64,000 bases of DNA from BOG-908 sp963692875 (GCA_965198755.1 OZ240673.1:4402001-4466000), one strand, 5' to 3'; positions 42,970 through 51,791 are shown, numbered from the stretch's first letter. A program made the numbers and translations. Notes: generated by a model from the letters alone, not told the origin.

Positions 42970-43436
42970 TGGCTTTCTGCGCGCTCGCCGGTGCCGCACA
43001 CGCGCAGGCAGTCACCCGCACGCCGCTGGTCGACAGCACCTTCCCGATCTCCGCCGCAGTGAGCGTGAAAGCCGGCACCGACCTGGTGTTTCTGAGCGGC
43101 GCCATGGGCCCGGTGATCGACAAGTCTGCACCCGCGGGCAGCTTGGAAGCACGCGGCGATACCGCCACGCAGACAACGGGCGCGCTGACATCGCTGCAGG
43201 CGACGCTGACTCGCCTGGGCCTCGGCATGGGCGACGTGGTCAAAATGAACGTTTTCCTGGTGGCCGACCCGAAGCTGGGGAAGATGGATTTTCCCGGCCT
43301 GATGGTTGGTTACACGAAGTTCTTTGGCACCAAGGACCAGCCCAACAAGCCGGCGCGTAGCGCGGTGCAGGTGGCGGGCCTGGCAGCACCCGGCGCGCTG
43401 GTGGAGATCGAGGTGATCGCTGCGCACGGGAAGTGA
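42936..43436 (+). CDS. Exported RidA/YjgF-family protein
   Basis: RidA-family proteins are small trimers, and the cytosolic ones deaminate reactive enamines and imines. The domain here runs from TPLVDSTFPISAAVSV through LVFLSGAMGP, QTTGALTSLQATL and VVKMNVFLVADPKL to ARSAVQVAGLAAPGALVEIE. An N-terminal segment ending ALAFCALAGAAHAQA looks like a Sec signal peptide, so this member is periplasmic. The n-region KK is encoded by the right repeat arm. The only nearby starts are TTG codons in the arm (42936 chosen), and the frame is open further upstream, so the start is tentative. Confidence 0.75.
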   Translation: MLLFFKKEGLALAFCALAGAAHAQAVTRTPLVDSTFPISAAVSVKAGTDLVFLSGAMGPVIDKSAPAGSLEARGDTATQTTGALTSLQATLTRLGLGMGDVVKMNVFLVADPKLGKMDFPGLMVGYTKFFGTKDQPNKPARSAVQVAGLAAPGALVEIEVIAAHGK

Positions 43437-43493
43437 TGCTTGGCGATGTTCCAGGCTTGATCGAGCTGTTTTCGTTATTTGTTGGATAAGGCC

Positions 43494-46388
43494 ATGTCAT
43501 CCATGAGGTTCTCCCTCCTGACCACTGCGGCGCTGACCGCTCTTCTGCCGGCGGCGGCGCTGGCACAGCTCGCACCCACGCCAGGCGTCACCGCGCTGGG
43601 CGCTGCGGCACAGCCGAGCGAGTCCACCGCACCGAATTTGGGCGCGCCGGAAGACATCATCGTGACCGGGACGCGGCAGGCCGGTCGCACCAAGGCGGAC
43701 AGCACGGCGCCGGTGGACGTGATCAGTGCGGCCGAGCTGCAGCGCACCGGCCAGCAGAACGTGTTCGACGCACTGAACACGCTGCTGCCGTCGTTCGACC
43801 TGCCGCCGGTGGGCTTCGACACCGCGGGGCTGGTGCGCTCGGCGCGCCTGCGCGGGCTCAGCCCGGACGACACGCTGGTGCTGATCGACGGCAAACGCCG
43901 CCACGTCTCAGCCAACATCAACGCCGACATCGGGCCGGTCGGCGGGTCGGACCCGGTCGACCTCGACATGATACCGATCAGCCTGATCGACCACATCGAG
44001 GTGCTGCGCGACGGTGCTGCCGCACAGTACGGTTCGGACGCCATCGCCGGCGTGATCAACATCATCCTCAAGCACGCCGACCACGGCGGCAGTGCCTACG
44101 CTCAGGAGGGTGCGACCTACGTGTCGGACGGCTTCACCAACAACATCGGTGCCAACAACGGATTTTCCCTCGGCGACAAAGGCTACTTCGACGTCGCCGG
44201 CGACTACCGCTATCACGACCACACGAACCGCGACGGCGTGTTTCCCACCACGGCGCAGACCGGCTCCAACTTGGCCACACCGTTCAACGTGCCGAACCGG
44301 AACAACATCAGCCAGATCGAGGGCGACCCGCGCTACAACTTGGTCAACCTCGGATACAACATGGCCTACGAGTTCGTCCCGGAAGCGACGTTCTACTCCT
44401 TTGCCACGTACGGCTACCGCCACGCCGAAGCGTTCGAGAACTACCGCGATCCGAACACCAGCGGAACCTACACGCCGACCGCGATCACGCCGACCACGCC
44501 GTTCGGCAACCTGACCGCCGCCGGGCAGTACCCGAACGGTTTCGAGCCTGTCGAAGCGATCAATGAAGACGACTACGCTGGCACCATCGGCCTGAAGGGC
44601 GACGTGTTCGGCGACTGGCACTACGATCTGAGCGAGACGTATGGCGGCGACGTTGCCAACATATCCACCATCGCCTCGATCAACACCGATTACCTGCACG
44701 CGTTCGGCTACTCGCCGACGCACTTCCACGCCGGCGAGTACAACGATTCCGAATCCACCACGAACCTGGACTTCAACAAGCCGTTCGACCTGCCGCTGCT
44801 GGCCGCACCGCTGAGCGTCGCCTTCGGCGGCGAGTTCCGCCACGACTCCTACCAACTCAACCAAGGCGACGCCGCCTCGCAGTTCGGCGGCGGCTCGCAG
44901 GCGTATCCCGGGTTCACCAAGATCGACCAGGGCTACTACCACCGCACCAATGAATCCGGCTACATCGACGTGGCCACCTCGCTGCTGCCGCATTGGCAGG
45001 TGGACCTCGCCGGCCGGTTCGAACACTACAGCGACTTCGGCGACACCGAGACGGGCAAGTTCACCACCCGCTACGACTTCACCTCGTGGTTCGCGCTGCG
45101 CGGCACCATCAGCAACGGCTTCCGCGCGCCGACGCTGGCCCAGGAGGGCTTTGCTGCGGTCAACGTGGGGCCGGTCACCGCCGGTGGCCAGTTCCCGGTC
45201 AACTCTGCGGCCGCCCGTGCGCTGGGCTCGGTGCCGCTGAAGCCGGAGCGCTCGCAGAACTACGAGGCCGGCATCGTGACGACGCCGATCGACAAATTGC
45301 ACGTCGCTTTCGACCTGTATCAGATCGACATCCGCGACCAGATCGTCGACTCCGGCCTGATCGGCGGCACCGACGCCTTCACCGCGTTCCAGTTGAGCGG
45401 CGCGCTGCCGCCGGCATGCGGGCCGAACAGCGGCTGTAACCTGTTTGCGCAGTACTTCACCAACGGCGTCAACACCAAGACGCGCGGTGCCGACGTGACG
45501 ATCGACTACGTCACGGAGCTCGGCGGCTACGGCAAGGTCAACTGGCTGGCGGCCGCGAACTTCAACGACGTGGAACTTACGCGGATCGAAAAGGCAGCAC
45601 AATTTACGCCCGACGTGCTGTCCGAAATCACGCGAGACACGCCGAAGAACAAGATCATCCTGCAGAGCCAATACCTGGTTGGTCCGTGGAGTGCCCTGGC
45701 CCGCGTCACTCGTTACGGAGAGGTGGTGGACGTCCTGGCAAACGGCAACAGCGGCAGCTACCCGTTCACCGCCAATCGAAACAAGCCGGCGTGGATTGGC
45801 GACCTGGAGTTCGGCTACAAGATCACGCCGAACATCCAGCTGATCCTCGGCGCCAACAACTTCACCGACAAATACGCGTACCACACGACGGCAGCATCGC
45901 GCTACCACGGTGCCGTGGAGTACATCCCCTCGTCGCCTTATGGCATCGACGGTGGCTTCTACTACGGCCGAGTCAACTTCAGCTGGGGCCACAAGCCGCC
46001 GCCGATGCCCGAACTGCCGCCGACCGTCGCCACACCTGCGCCGGTGCCGCCGTCCGCGGCCCGCACCTACCTGGTGTTCTTCGACTGGGACCGCGCCGAC
46101 CTCACCGCACGGGCGCGCCAGATCGTGCTGGCCGCAGCACAGGCCTCCACCCAGGTGCAGAGCACGAAGATCCAAGTGAACGGCTACACGGACCTCTCGG
46201 GCACGGCCGCCTACAACAAGAAGCTTTCCATCCGGCGGGCCGAAACGGTGGAGACCGAACTGGTGCGCGACGGTGTCGCCCGCGGCGAGATCTTCATCCA
46301 CGGCTACGGCGAAAGCAGCCCGCTGGTGCCGACAGCGGTTGGCGTGCGTGAGCCGCAGAACCGGCGGGTGGAGATCGTTTTGATGTGA
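43494..46388 (+). CDS. TonB-dependent receptor fused to a C-terminal OmpA-like domain
   Basis: This is an outer-membrane TonB-dependent receptor. GGATAAGG precedes ATG 43494, and MSSMRFSLLTTAALTALLPA is the signal peptide. The plug domain reads EDIIVTGTRQAGRTKADSTA, LIDGKRRHVSANINADIGPV and YGSDAIAGVINIILK. The barrel ends in FYYGRVNFSW. A Pro-rich linker (about residues 839-860) leads to an OmpA/MotB-type peptidoglycan-binding domain: YLVFFDWDRADLTARA, VNGYTDLSGTAAYN, LSIRRAETV and EPQNRRVEIVL. The ligand is unknown. A receptor that may also bind the cell wall is an unusual fusion. Confidence 0.9.
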   Translation: MSSMRFSLLTTAALTALLPAAALAQLAPTPGVTALGAAAQPSESTAPNLGAPEDIIVTGTRQAGRTKADSTAPVDVISAAELQRTGQQNVFDALNTLLPSFDLPPVGFDTAGLVRSARLRGLSPDDTLVLIDGKRRHVSANINADIGPVGGSDPVDLDMIPISLIDHIEVLRDGAAAQYGSDAIAGVINIILKHADHGGSAYAQEGATYVSDGFTNNIGANNGFSLGDKGYFDVAGDYRYHDHTNRDGVFPTTAQTGSNLATPFNVPNRNNISQIEGDPRYNLVNLGYNMAYEFVPEATFYSFATYGYRHAEAFENYRDPNTSGTYTPTAITPTTPFGNLTAAGQYPNGFEPVEAINEDDYAGTIGLKGDVFGDWHYDLSETYGGDVANISTIASINTDYLHAFGYSPTHFHAGEYNDSESTTNLDFNKPFDLPLLAAPLSVAFGGEFRHDSYQLNQGDAASQFGGGSQAYPGFTKIDQGYYHRTNESGYIDVATSLLPHWQVDLAGRFEHYSDFGDTETGKFTTRYDFTSWFALRGTISNGFRAPTLAQEGFAAVNVGPVTAGGQFPVNSAAARALGSVPLKPERSQNYEAGIVTTPIDKLHVAFDLYQIDIRDQIVDSGLIGGTDAFTAFQLSGALPPACGPNSGCNLFAQYFTNGVNTKTRGADVTIDYVTELGGYGKVNWLAAANFNDVELTRIEKAAQFTPDVLSEITRDTPKNKIILQSQYLVGPWSALARVTRYGEVVDVLANGNSGSYPFTANRNKPAWIGDLEFGYKITPNIQLILGANNFTDKYAYHTTAASRYHGAVEYIPSSPYGIDGGFYYGRVNFSWGHKPPPMPELPPTVATPAPVPPSAARTYLVFFDWDRADLTARARQIVLAAAQASTQVQSTKIQVNGYTDLSGTAAYNKKLSIRRAETVETELVRDGVARGEIFIHGYGESSPLVPTAVGVREPQNRRVEIVLM

Positions 46389-46413
46389 TCTCGGCCGCAC
46401 GCGACGGCTGAGG

Positions 46414-46548
46414 CGAAGCAAGCGGTTCTTTTTTGAAAAAAAGAACCAAAAAACTTTTGTTCCCTGGAGTACACGCTGAGGGAAACTCCGCGACAGCAGG
46501 ACCAAAAGTTTTTTGCTTCTTTTTTCAAAAAAGAAGGCCTTTCTTCCT
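46414..46548. repeat. Two-armed repeat after the TonB receptor gene
   Basis: The left arm is the GGTTC type, the centre is GGAGTACACGCTGAGGG then CGCGACAGCAGGACC, and the right arm is the GCTTC type. Confidence 0.92.
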
Positions 46549-46550
46549 GC

Positions 46551-47063
46551 GTGCTGACCTCCCGCCTAGCCTCTCCCGCCGACATCGACGCCCTACGCAC
46601 CCTGATGTCCGATTCGATCTCCGTCCTGCAGCAAGGCTTCGTCGCCCCTGCGCAAATCGAGACGAGCCGCAGCGTGATGGGCCTCGACACGCAACTCATC
46701 GACGACGGCACGTATTTCATCGTGCAGCACGACGGCACGTTGGCCGGATGTGGCGGCTGGAGCCGTCGCGCCACGCTGTTCGGCGGCGACCACACGGCGG
46801 GGCGCGACGCTGCGATGCTGGACCCGTCGCGCGATGCAGCGCGGGTGCGCGCGATGTATACGGCGCCGGAGTTTGCGCGCCGCGGCGTAGGACGGCTGGT
46901 TCTATCGTTGTGCGAGGCGGCGGCCGCTGCTGAAGGGTTCAGCCGTGCGGAGCTGGCCGCGACGCTTGCAGGTGTGCCGCTTTACACAGCGTGCGGGTAT
47001 GAAGTGATGGCGGCTATCGAGGCGGCGGTGCCGCTGGTGAGGATGAGCAAGAAGCTAAAGTAA
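46551..47063 (+). CDS. GNAT-family acetyltransferase
   Basis: This 170-aa single-domain GNAT protein has the acetyl-CoA-binding segment ARVRAMYTAPEFARRGVGRL (the R-x-x-G-x-G/A type loop), the early TSRLASPADIDALRTLMSDS helix, and the C-terminal VPLYTACGYEVM. The GTG start directly follows the repeat's right arm with no good ribosome site visible, so the start may be a few codons off. The acceptor substrate is unknown. Confidence 0.83.
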   Translation: MLTSRLASPADIDALRTLMSDSISVLQQGFVAPAQIETSRSVMGLDTQLIDDGTYFIVQHDGTLAGCGGWSRRATLFGGDHTAGRDAAMLDPSRDAARVRAMYTAPEFARRGVGRLVLSLCEAAAAAEGFSRAELAATLAGVPLYTACGYEVMAAIEAAVPLVRMSKKLK

Positions 47064-47188
47064 GGCCTTCTTTTTCGAGAAAAAGAAGCAAAAAGCTCTT
47101 GTCACGGCTGTCGCGGAGTCTCCGGAGACGAGTGCCCAGGGAACAAAAGTTTTTTGCTTCTTTTTTTCAAAAAAGAAGCGCTTGCCTA
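47060..47188. repeat. Two-armed repeat between convergent genes
   Basis: The left arm is CTTCTTTTTCGAGAAAAAGAAG, a nearly perfect palindrome. The centre has GGCTGTCGCGGAGTC and the right arm is the GCTTC type. The left arm includes the stop region of the GNAT gene. Confidence 0.91.
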
Positions 47189-47593
47189 GCCTTTCTCCAT
47201 CGTCGGCGGCTTCCCATGCATCGCCTTCACCTCCGCCTCCGTCACCGTGTCGGTGTACGCATTGCCGAAATGCGAGCGCACGTAGTTCACCACCAGCGCG
47301 ATCTGCTCATCGGTGAGCACGCCGTTGAACCACGGCATGCCGCCGTTGCCGTGCAGCACCATCACCACCGGATACGTTGCGGCGGCAAGGTGCTTGTTGC
47401 CGGCGAGCGCGGGTATGCGTGCGGCGCCCACTGCGCCGCCGGCGTTGGCCATGTGGCAGCCCTGGCAGACGTGCTGGTAGACGGCCTCGCCGGTGGTGGC
47501 GGAGACGCCGCCGCGGATGACGGAGGCCGCGTCGGCCAGGGCTGCGCCCGGGGCCAACAGAAGGAGCCCGGCGAGGGCGGATGCCGCGCGCAT
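47186..47593 (-). CDS. Class I cytochrome c, partner of the amine oxidase
   Basis: This small periplasmic haem protein (135 aa) starts with a signal peptide (ASALAGLLLLAPGAALA). The haem motif is CQGCH in VYQHVCQGCHMANAGGAVG, and the axial Met is probably in MPWFNGVLTDEQIALVVNYV. Its ATG overlaps the amine-oxidase stop by one base (TGATG), so the two are translationally coupled. That pairing suggests it takes electrons from the flavoenzyme and passes them to the respiratory chain. Confidence 0.9.
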   Translation of the reverse strand: MRAASALAGLLLLAPGAALADAASVIRGGVSATTGEAVYQHVCQGCHMANAGGAVGAARIPALAGNKHLAAATYPVVMVLHGNGGMPWFNGVLTDEQIALVVNYVRSHFGNAYTDTVTEAEVKAMHGKPPTMEKG

Positions 47594-49176
47594 CAACCGG
47601 CCCCCACCACGCGCTGGTGCAACTGGGTTATGGCGGACACCGCAGAGAGCAGCGCGCCCTCCTGCCAGCAGCCGACGTGGCTGGCGTGCTCGCCGGCCAG
47701 CACGAGGCGGCCTTCCATGGTGGTCAGCGTCTTGTAGTGGGTGCGGCGGGTCTCCTCGCTCCAGGTGGAGCAGCAGCCCAGCGTCCAGGGCATCCGGCTC
47801 CAGGCGACGCCGACGCCGTTGGAGAACTCGTCGGGATATTGCTTGTGGATCTTGGTCCCCTGCAGCACCGCCTGGCGCACCCGCTCCTCCGGCGTCATGC
47901 CGGCGAAGTCGTAGGCGGGCGGTCCGAACATGTAGGCGCCAAGCATCACCGCCGGGCCACCGGAGAAGTAACCGTGGCTGGGGTAGGACATTACGCTCAC
48001 CGGCATGTCCGTGAAGGTGATGCCGCCGTAGATCTGCTCGTCCTCCTCCCAGAAGCGCCGCTTGAACTCCAGGCCGACCTTCACCGAGGAGGCGTAGGGC
48101 ACCGCGGCGATGGCGGCCTGCATCTGCTGGCTCACTTGCACCTCGAGCTGGTTGAGCACCGGTAGCGGGATGCTGCAGACACAGTAGTCGGCGTGCACCT
48201 GGGTGACCGCGCCGCCTTGGCTGCGGTCTTCGTAGCTGACGGTGACGCCGGACTGGTCCTGCTGGATGGCGCGCACGCGCACGTTGTGGGTGACGAGGTC
48301 GTTGACCTGGCGGGCGAAGGCGCGGCCGATCATGTCCATGCCGCCCACCGGCTGGAACATCGTGGTCTGCAGGTCGTTGAGCATGTGGAACGACAAATGC
48401 TGGGCGAAGCCGGACTTCATGATCTCTGCGCGCGACAACAGGTCCGAGGGGATGGGCGCGCCGTCCGGGCCGCCGTTCGGGGCCTTGGCGAAGCCGCGCC
48501 GCATCGAGGCCAGTGCCGGCGTGTAGGCGCCAGTGTGGTCCAGCAGGCCCCAGATCTGCATCGCTGTCAGCAGGTCGGCGCGCTCGCCCGGGCTCACCTC
48601 CTCGTCCAGCTTGCCCTGGTTGATCGCCTTGGACAGCAGCTCGGCGGTCTGGCCGGTGAAGTCGCCCGCGATGTGGCGGTAGCGCTGCGGCACGCCGCCG
48701 AAAGCGTTCGTGTTGTGCAGGTAGGAGTTGTAGTTCAGCTCGATAAACGGTTCGAGCGCCACGCCGAATGCCTTGCAATAGTGCAGGATGGCCTGGTGGT
48801 GATACGGAATGCGCCACGGGCCGGGGTTGATGTAGTTGCCTGGCGCGAAGCCAACCTTCTGGGTGGCGCCACCCAGCTCGGTCAGTGTGTCGCCGCCGCG
48901 CAGCGTGTAATTGCGGCCGCCGGAGCGGTCCTGGAACTCCAGCACGCGCACGCTGTAGCCGGCGCGGCGCAGCTCGTAGGCGGCCAGCATGCCGGCCAGG
49001 CCGGCGCCGAGCACGAGAACGCTGGTGCCGGGCGGGGCGCCGGAGAGGTTGGGCGGCTGCTTGAAATCGGTGCCGGTGGCGTGGCCCATCCGGGTCATTG
49101 CCTGGTACATGGCCACGCTGCCGGCGGCGACGCCGATGCGGGTGAGAAGTTGCCGCCGTGTTGAACGCTCAGCCAA
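47593..49176 (-). CDS. Tat-exported FAD-dependent amine oxidase/dehydrogenase
   Basis: The 527-aa flavoprotein has a twin-arginine signal (STRRQLLTRIGVAAGSVAMY), then the dinucleotide-binding VLVLGAGLAGMLAAYELRRAG and FQDRSGGRNYTLRGGD of the monoamine-oxidase/L-amino-acid-oxidase family. The C-terminal FAD contact is VLAGEHASHVGCWQEGALLS. Export by Tat fits a protein folded with its cofactor. The coupled cytochrome c gene suggests that it may be a dehydrogenase donating to a cytochrome, as known for the nicotine-degrading NicA2 type. The substrate is unknown. Confidence 0.88.
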   Translation of the reverse strand: MAERSTRRQLLTRIGVAAGSVAMYQAMTRMGHATGTDFKQPPNLSGAPPGTSVLVLGAGLAGMLAAYELRRAGYSVRVLEFQDRSGGRNYTLRGGDTLTELGGATQKVGFAPGNYINPGPWRIPYHHQAILHYCKAFGVALEPFIELNYNSYLHNTNAFGGVPQRYRHIAGDFTGQTAELLSKAINQGKLDEEVSPGERADLLTAMQIWGLLDHTGAYTPALASMRRGFAKAPNGGPDGAPIPSDLLSRAEIMKSGFAQHLSFHMLNDLQTTMFQPVGGMDMIGRAFARQVNDLVTHNVRVRAIQQDQSGVTVSYEDRSQGGAVTQVHADYCVCSIPLPVLNQLEVQVSQQMQAAIAAVPYASSVKVGLEFKRRFWEEDEQIYGGITFTDMPVSVMSYPSHGYFSGGPAVMLGAYMFGPPAYDFAGMTPEERVRQAVLQGTKIHKQYPDEFSNGVGVAWSRMPWTLGCCSTWSEETRRTHYKTLTTMEGRLVLAGEHASHVGCWQEGALLSAVSAITQLHQRVVGAG

Positions 49177-49298
49177 TGGCTGCTCCTGCGTGCGTGGAAT
49201 GCGGCAAACTTAGCATGAAGCATGCCGGGTCGACGAGTCGGCCCATTGGAAGTGTGCGTTGTATCTGGTTGAGCGGCCGCGGCGGTTTTTCAGTCGTT

Positions 49299-49452
49299 CA
49301 AGCAAGGCAAGCGGTTCTTTTTTGAAAAAAAGAACCAAAAAACTTTTGGTCCCGTCGGGTGTGCCGTGGTGAAGCGTGTCGTTTCAGCTTTCCGCGACAG
49401 CCGTGGCAAAAGCTTTTTGCTTCTTTTTCTCGAAAAAGAAGGCCTTGCTTCC
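49299..49452. repeat. Two-armed repeat between tandem minus-strand genes
   Basis: The left arm is the GGTTC type, the centre is TTTCAGCTTTCCGCGACAGC, and the right arm is the AAGCTTTTTGCTTC type. It is very like the copy at 12437. Confidence 0.92.
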
Positions 49453-49456
49453 TGCC

Positions 49457-50701
49457 TTACTCCGCCAGCACCGCCCCACGCTCCTTCTTCGGCCGGCACA
49501 GATCCGCCACCTTCGCCAGCACAGCCCCAGCAAGCATCAGCGCCGCCATCGGCCGCGCCGTGCCGTCCGACAGCCAGCCGACCAGGAAGCCGCTGCTGGC
49601 GCCGATGAAGAACAGCATGGTGCCCAGCAGGGCGGACGCGCTGCCGGCGTGTTCGCCGTGGTGGCGCAGCGCGCCCACCGTCGCCGTCGGGTTGAGGAAG
49701 CCGGTCAGGCCCTGGGTCAGCGCCAGGAACACGCCCAGCCACAGGGGCGCGGCATCGTACTCCGCGGCCAGCATCACGCACGCGGCCAGCACCAGGTAGA
49801 GCGTGCTCGCGCGGGTCAGCGTGCCGTTCAGGTCGAAGCGGCGGATCACCAGGGTGTTGGCCTGCGAGGCGGCGATGAAGGTGGCCGCCACCGCGCCGAA
49901 CACCACGGCGTAGCGGCCGGGCGAGAAGCCGTAATGGCCTTCGAAGACGTCCGGCGAGCCGCCCAGGTAGGCGAACAGCGCGAAGGCGTAGAACGACATC
50001 ATCAGCGCGTGGGTGAGGAAGGTCCGCTCGCGCAGGATGCGGCCGTAGCGGGCGAGCATGCGGCCAGGGTGGATCGGCACCCGTGCGGCGCGGTCCAGCG
50101 TGTCCGGCAGCCACGCCCAGGCTGCCAGCAGCGCGACCAACCCGTAGGCGACGTTGATCCAGAAGATGCCGCGCCAGGAGGCCCATTGCAGCACCAGGCC
50201 GCCGAGCGAGGGTGCCAGGATAGGGGCGGCGCCCAGCACCAGGATGAGGCGGGACATCAACCGCGCCGCCGCGTGGCCGTCGGAGACGTCGCGCACGATG
50301 GCGCGCGGCACCACCATGCTGGCAGAGGCGCCGAACGCCGCGACGAAGCGCCAGGCCGACATCACGGCGATGCTCGGCGAGAGCGCGCAGCCCACGGTGC
50401 CGGCGATGTAGACCAGCGTTCCGGCCAGCAGCGGCGCGCGGCGGCCGAAGCGGTCGGCCAGCGCGCCCTGGATCAGCTGACCGAAGGAGAGGCCGAGGAT
50501 CCAGCTGCCAAGGGTGAGCTGGGCGCTGCCGGGGGCTGCGTGCAGGCTCGCCTCGATGGCCGGAAAGGCGGGCAGGTTCATGTCGGTGGAGATCGGACCC
50601 ACCGCCTGCAGGAAGCCGAGCAGGATGGGCAGCCAGGCGGGGACGTGTCCGCGACAGATGCGCACCTGCCCGGCGCCGCGAAGGTCCATGCGGACGGTCA
50701 C
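49457..50701 (-). CDS. Bcr/CflA-type MFS drug efflux transporter
   Basis: This is a twelve-helix major-facilitator proton antiporter. The early ISTDMNLPAFPAIEASL and the loop motif GALADRFGRRAPLLAG mark the DHA1 Bcr/CflA branch, and WRGIFWINVAYGLVALL lies near helix 6. At 414 aa it has the normal length. The GTG start (50701) overlaps the gpt stop (GTGA), making a two-gene unit, and ATG 50689 is an alternative. The specific drug cannot be inferred. Confidence 0.9.
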   Translation of the reverse strand: MTVRMDLRGAGQVRICRGHVPAWLPILLGFLQAVGPISTDMNLPAFPAIEASLHAAPGSAQLTLGSWILGLSFGQLIQGALADRFGRRAPLLAGTLVYIAGTVGCALSPSIAVMSAWRFVAAFGASASMVVPRAIVRDVSDGHAAARLMSRLILVLGAAPILAPSLGGLVLQWASWRGIFWINVAYGLVALLAAWAWLPDTLDRAARVPIHPGRMLARYGRILRERTFLTHALMMSFYAFALFAYLGGSPDVFEGHYGFSPGRYAVVFGAVAATFIAASQANTLVIRRFDLNGTLTRASTLYLVLAACVMLAAEYDAAPLWLGVFLALTQGLTGFLNPTATVGALRHHGEHAGSASALLGTMLFFIGASSGFLVGWLSDGTARPMAALMLAGAVLAKVADLCRPKKERGAVLAE

Positions 50702-51168
50702 GGTTGGCGCGCGATAGGCGGCACGAACAGCGGCGCGGTGTCCCAGGGGAACAGGATCCAGGTGTCCTGGGGAAATTCGGTGACGAAGCTGTCGGTGGCC
50801 GGCAGGCCGGCGGGTTTGGCGTAGAGGCAGGCGAAGTGCGCGTGCGGCAGCATGGCACGCACCAGACGTGCGGTGACACCGGTGTCGACCAGGTCGTCCA
50901 CAATCAGGAAACCTTCGCCGTCACCAGCTGCTGCCGGCGGTTTCAGCATCACCGGTTCGCCCTGAGTGCCGGCCTCGCCCGCGTAGGCGGCCACGCAGAC
51001 GGTTTCGACCAGCCGGCATTCCAGTTCCCGCGCGATGATGGCGGCAGGAATGAGGCCGCCGCGGCTGATAGCAACGATGCCATGAAAGGGTGAGCGGGAC
51101 ATTAACCCGGACGCGAGGGCGCGCGCGTCGCGGTGAAGCTGGTCCCAGGTGACTGTGGCATAGGTCAA
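50698..51168 (-). CDS. gpt: Xanthine-guanine phosphoribosyltransferase
   Basis: Gpt salvages guanine and xanthine to GMP and XMP with PRPP. The sequence follows the E. coli enzyme closely: TVTWDQLHRDARALASGLM, IVAISRGGLIPAAIIARELE, the PRPP loop FLIVDDLVDTGVTARLVRAM, YAKPAGLPATDSFV and QDTWILFPWD. TTG 51168 gives 156 aa, matching the usual about 152. Codons upstream belong to a repeat. It is coupled to the MFS transporter gene that follows. Confidence 0.92.
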   Translation of the reverse strand: MTYATVTWDQLHRDARALASGLMSRSPFHGIVAISRGGLIPAAIIARELECRLVETVCVAAYAGEAGTQGEPVMLKPPAAAGDGEGFLIVDDLVDTGVTARLVRAMLPHAHFACLYAKPAGLPATDSFVTEFPQDTWILFPWDTAPLFVPPIARQP

Positions 51169-51179
51169 GTAAGTCGTCT

Positions 51180-51296
51180 GTTTCGATAAACAGGAATAAA
51201 AAGCTCTTGCGGGCGCTGTCGCGAAGTCTCCTGCAGCCTGCACCCAGGAGACAAAAGTTTTTTGGTTCTTTTTTTCAAAAAAGAACTGCTTCCTTG
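51180..51296. repeat. Repeat with a decayed left arm, between csaA and gpt
   Basis: The left hairpin is reduced to TTTCGATAAACAGGAATAAA, the AAGCTCTTG junction remains, and the centre has GCGCTGTCGCGAAGTC. The right arm is intact and abuts the csaA stop. Confidence 0.85.
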
Positions 51297-51298
51297 AC

Positions 51299-51631
51299 TT
51301 AAAACAGCCGCCCGCCGTCCGGCAGTTTGAAGTCGGGCTTGATCAGCACGACTTCGCCGTTCTCGTCCGGCAGGCCGAGTGTCAACACCTGGCTCACCAT
51401 CGGCCCGATCTGCCGCGGCGGCAGGTTGACCACGGCGACCACCTGCCGGCCGATCAGCTGGTCCGGCTTGTAGTGCACGGTGATCTGCGCGCTGGATTGC
51501 AGCACGCCAAGCTCCGGCCCGAAATCGATCCACAGGCGGGTCGCGGGATGGCGCGCCTCGGGGAAGGGTTGGGCGTCGGCGATGGTGCCTACGCGGATGT
51601 CGAGTTTGTCGAAGTCGGCGATGTCGGCCAT
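51299..51631 (-). CDS. csaA: CsaA-type tRNA-binding (EMAP/Myf) domain protein
   Basis: This 110-aa single OB-fold protein matches CsaA, a dimeric tRNA-binding protein with export-chaperone activity reported in Bacillus. It shows FDKLDIRVGTIADAQPFPEA, LWIDFG, SAQITVHYKPDQLIGRQV and VVNLPPRQIGPMVSQVL, then the C-terminal LIKPDFKLPDGGRLF. The protein is complete and of family length. It is divergent from the asparaginase gene across a hairpin-rich gap. Confidence 0.92.
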   Translation of the reverse strand: MADIADFDKLDIRVGTIADAQPFPEARHPATRLWIDFGPELGVLQSSAQITVHYKPDQLIGRQVVAVVNLPPRQIGPMVSQVLTLGLPDENGEVVLIKPDFKLPDGGRLF

Positions 51632-51668
51632 GCGGGAGGTCTAGGCGCTTGCGGCGCGGGAAGGAAGG

Positions 51669-51791
51669 CCAGGGGCTCTGCCCCTGGACCCCGCTGGGGC
51701 CAGTCGGCCCCAGACCCCGTTTCTAAGTCCAGGGCCTTGCCCTGGTGGGGTTCGGGGGCGTCACGCGACAGCGTGCTACGCACGACGCCCC
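51669..51791. repeat. Cluster of four GC-rich hairpins (REP-like)
   Basis: Four perfect or near-perfect palindromes lie side by side: CCAGGGGC/GCCCCTGG (51669-51687), CTGGGGCC/GGCCCCAG (51694-51713), CCAGGGC/GCCCTGG (51729-51745) and GGGGCGTC/GACGCCCC (within 51754-51791). They differ entirely from the A/T-rich arm family. They lie between the divergent csaA and asparaginase genes. Similar CCAGGGGCTCTGCCCCTGG pieces are common in alphaproteobacterial gaps. Confidence 0.75.
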
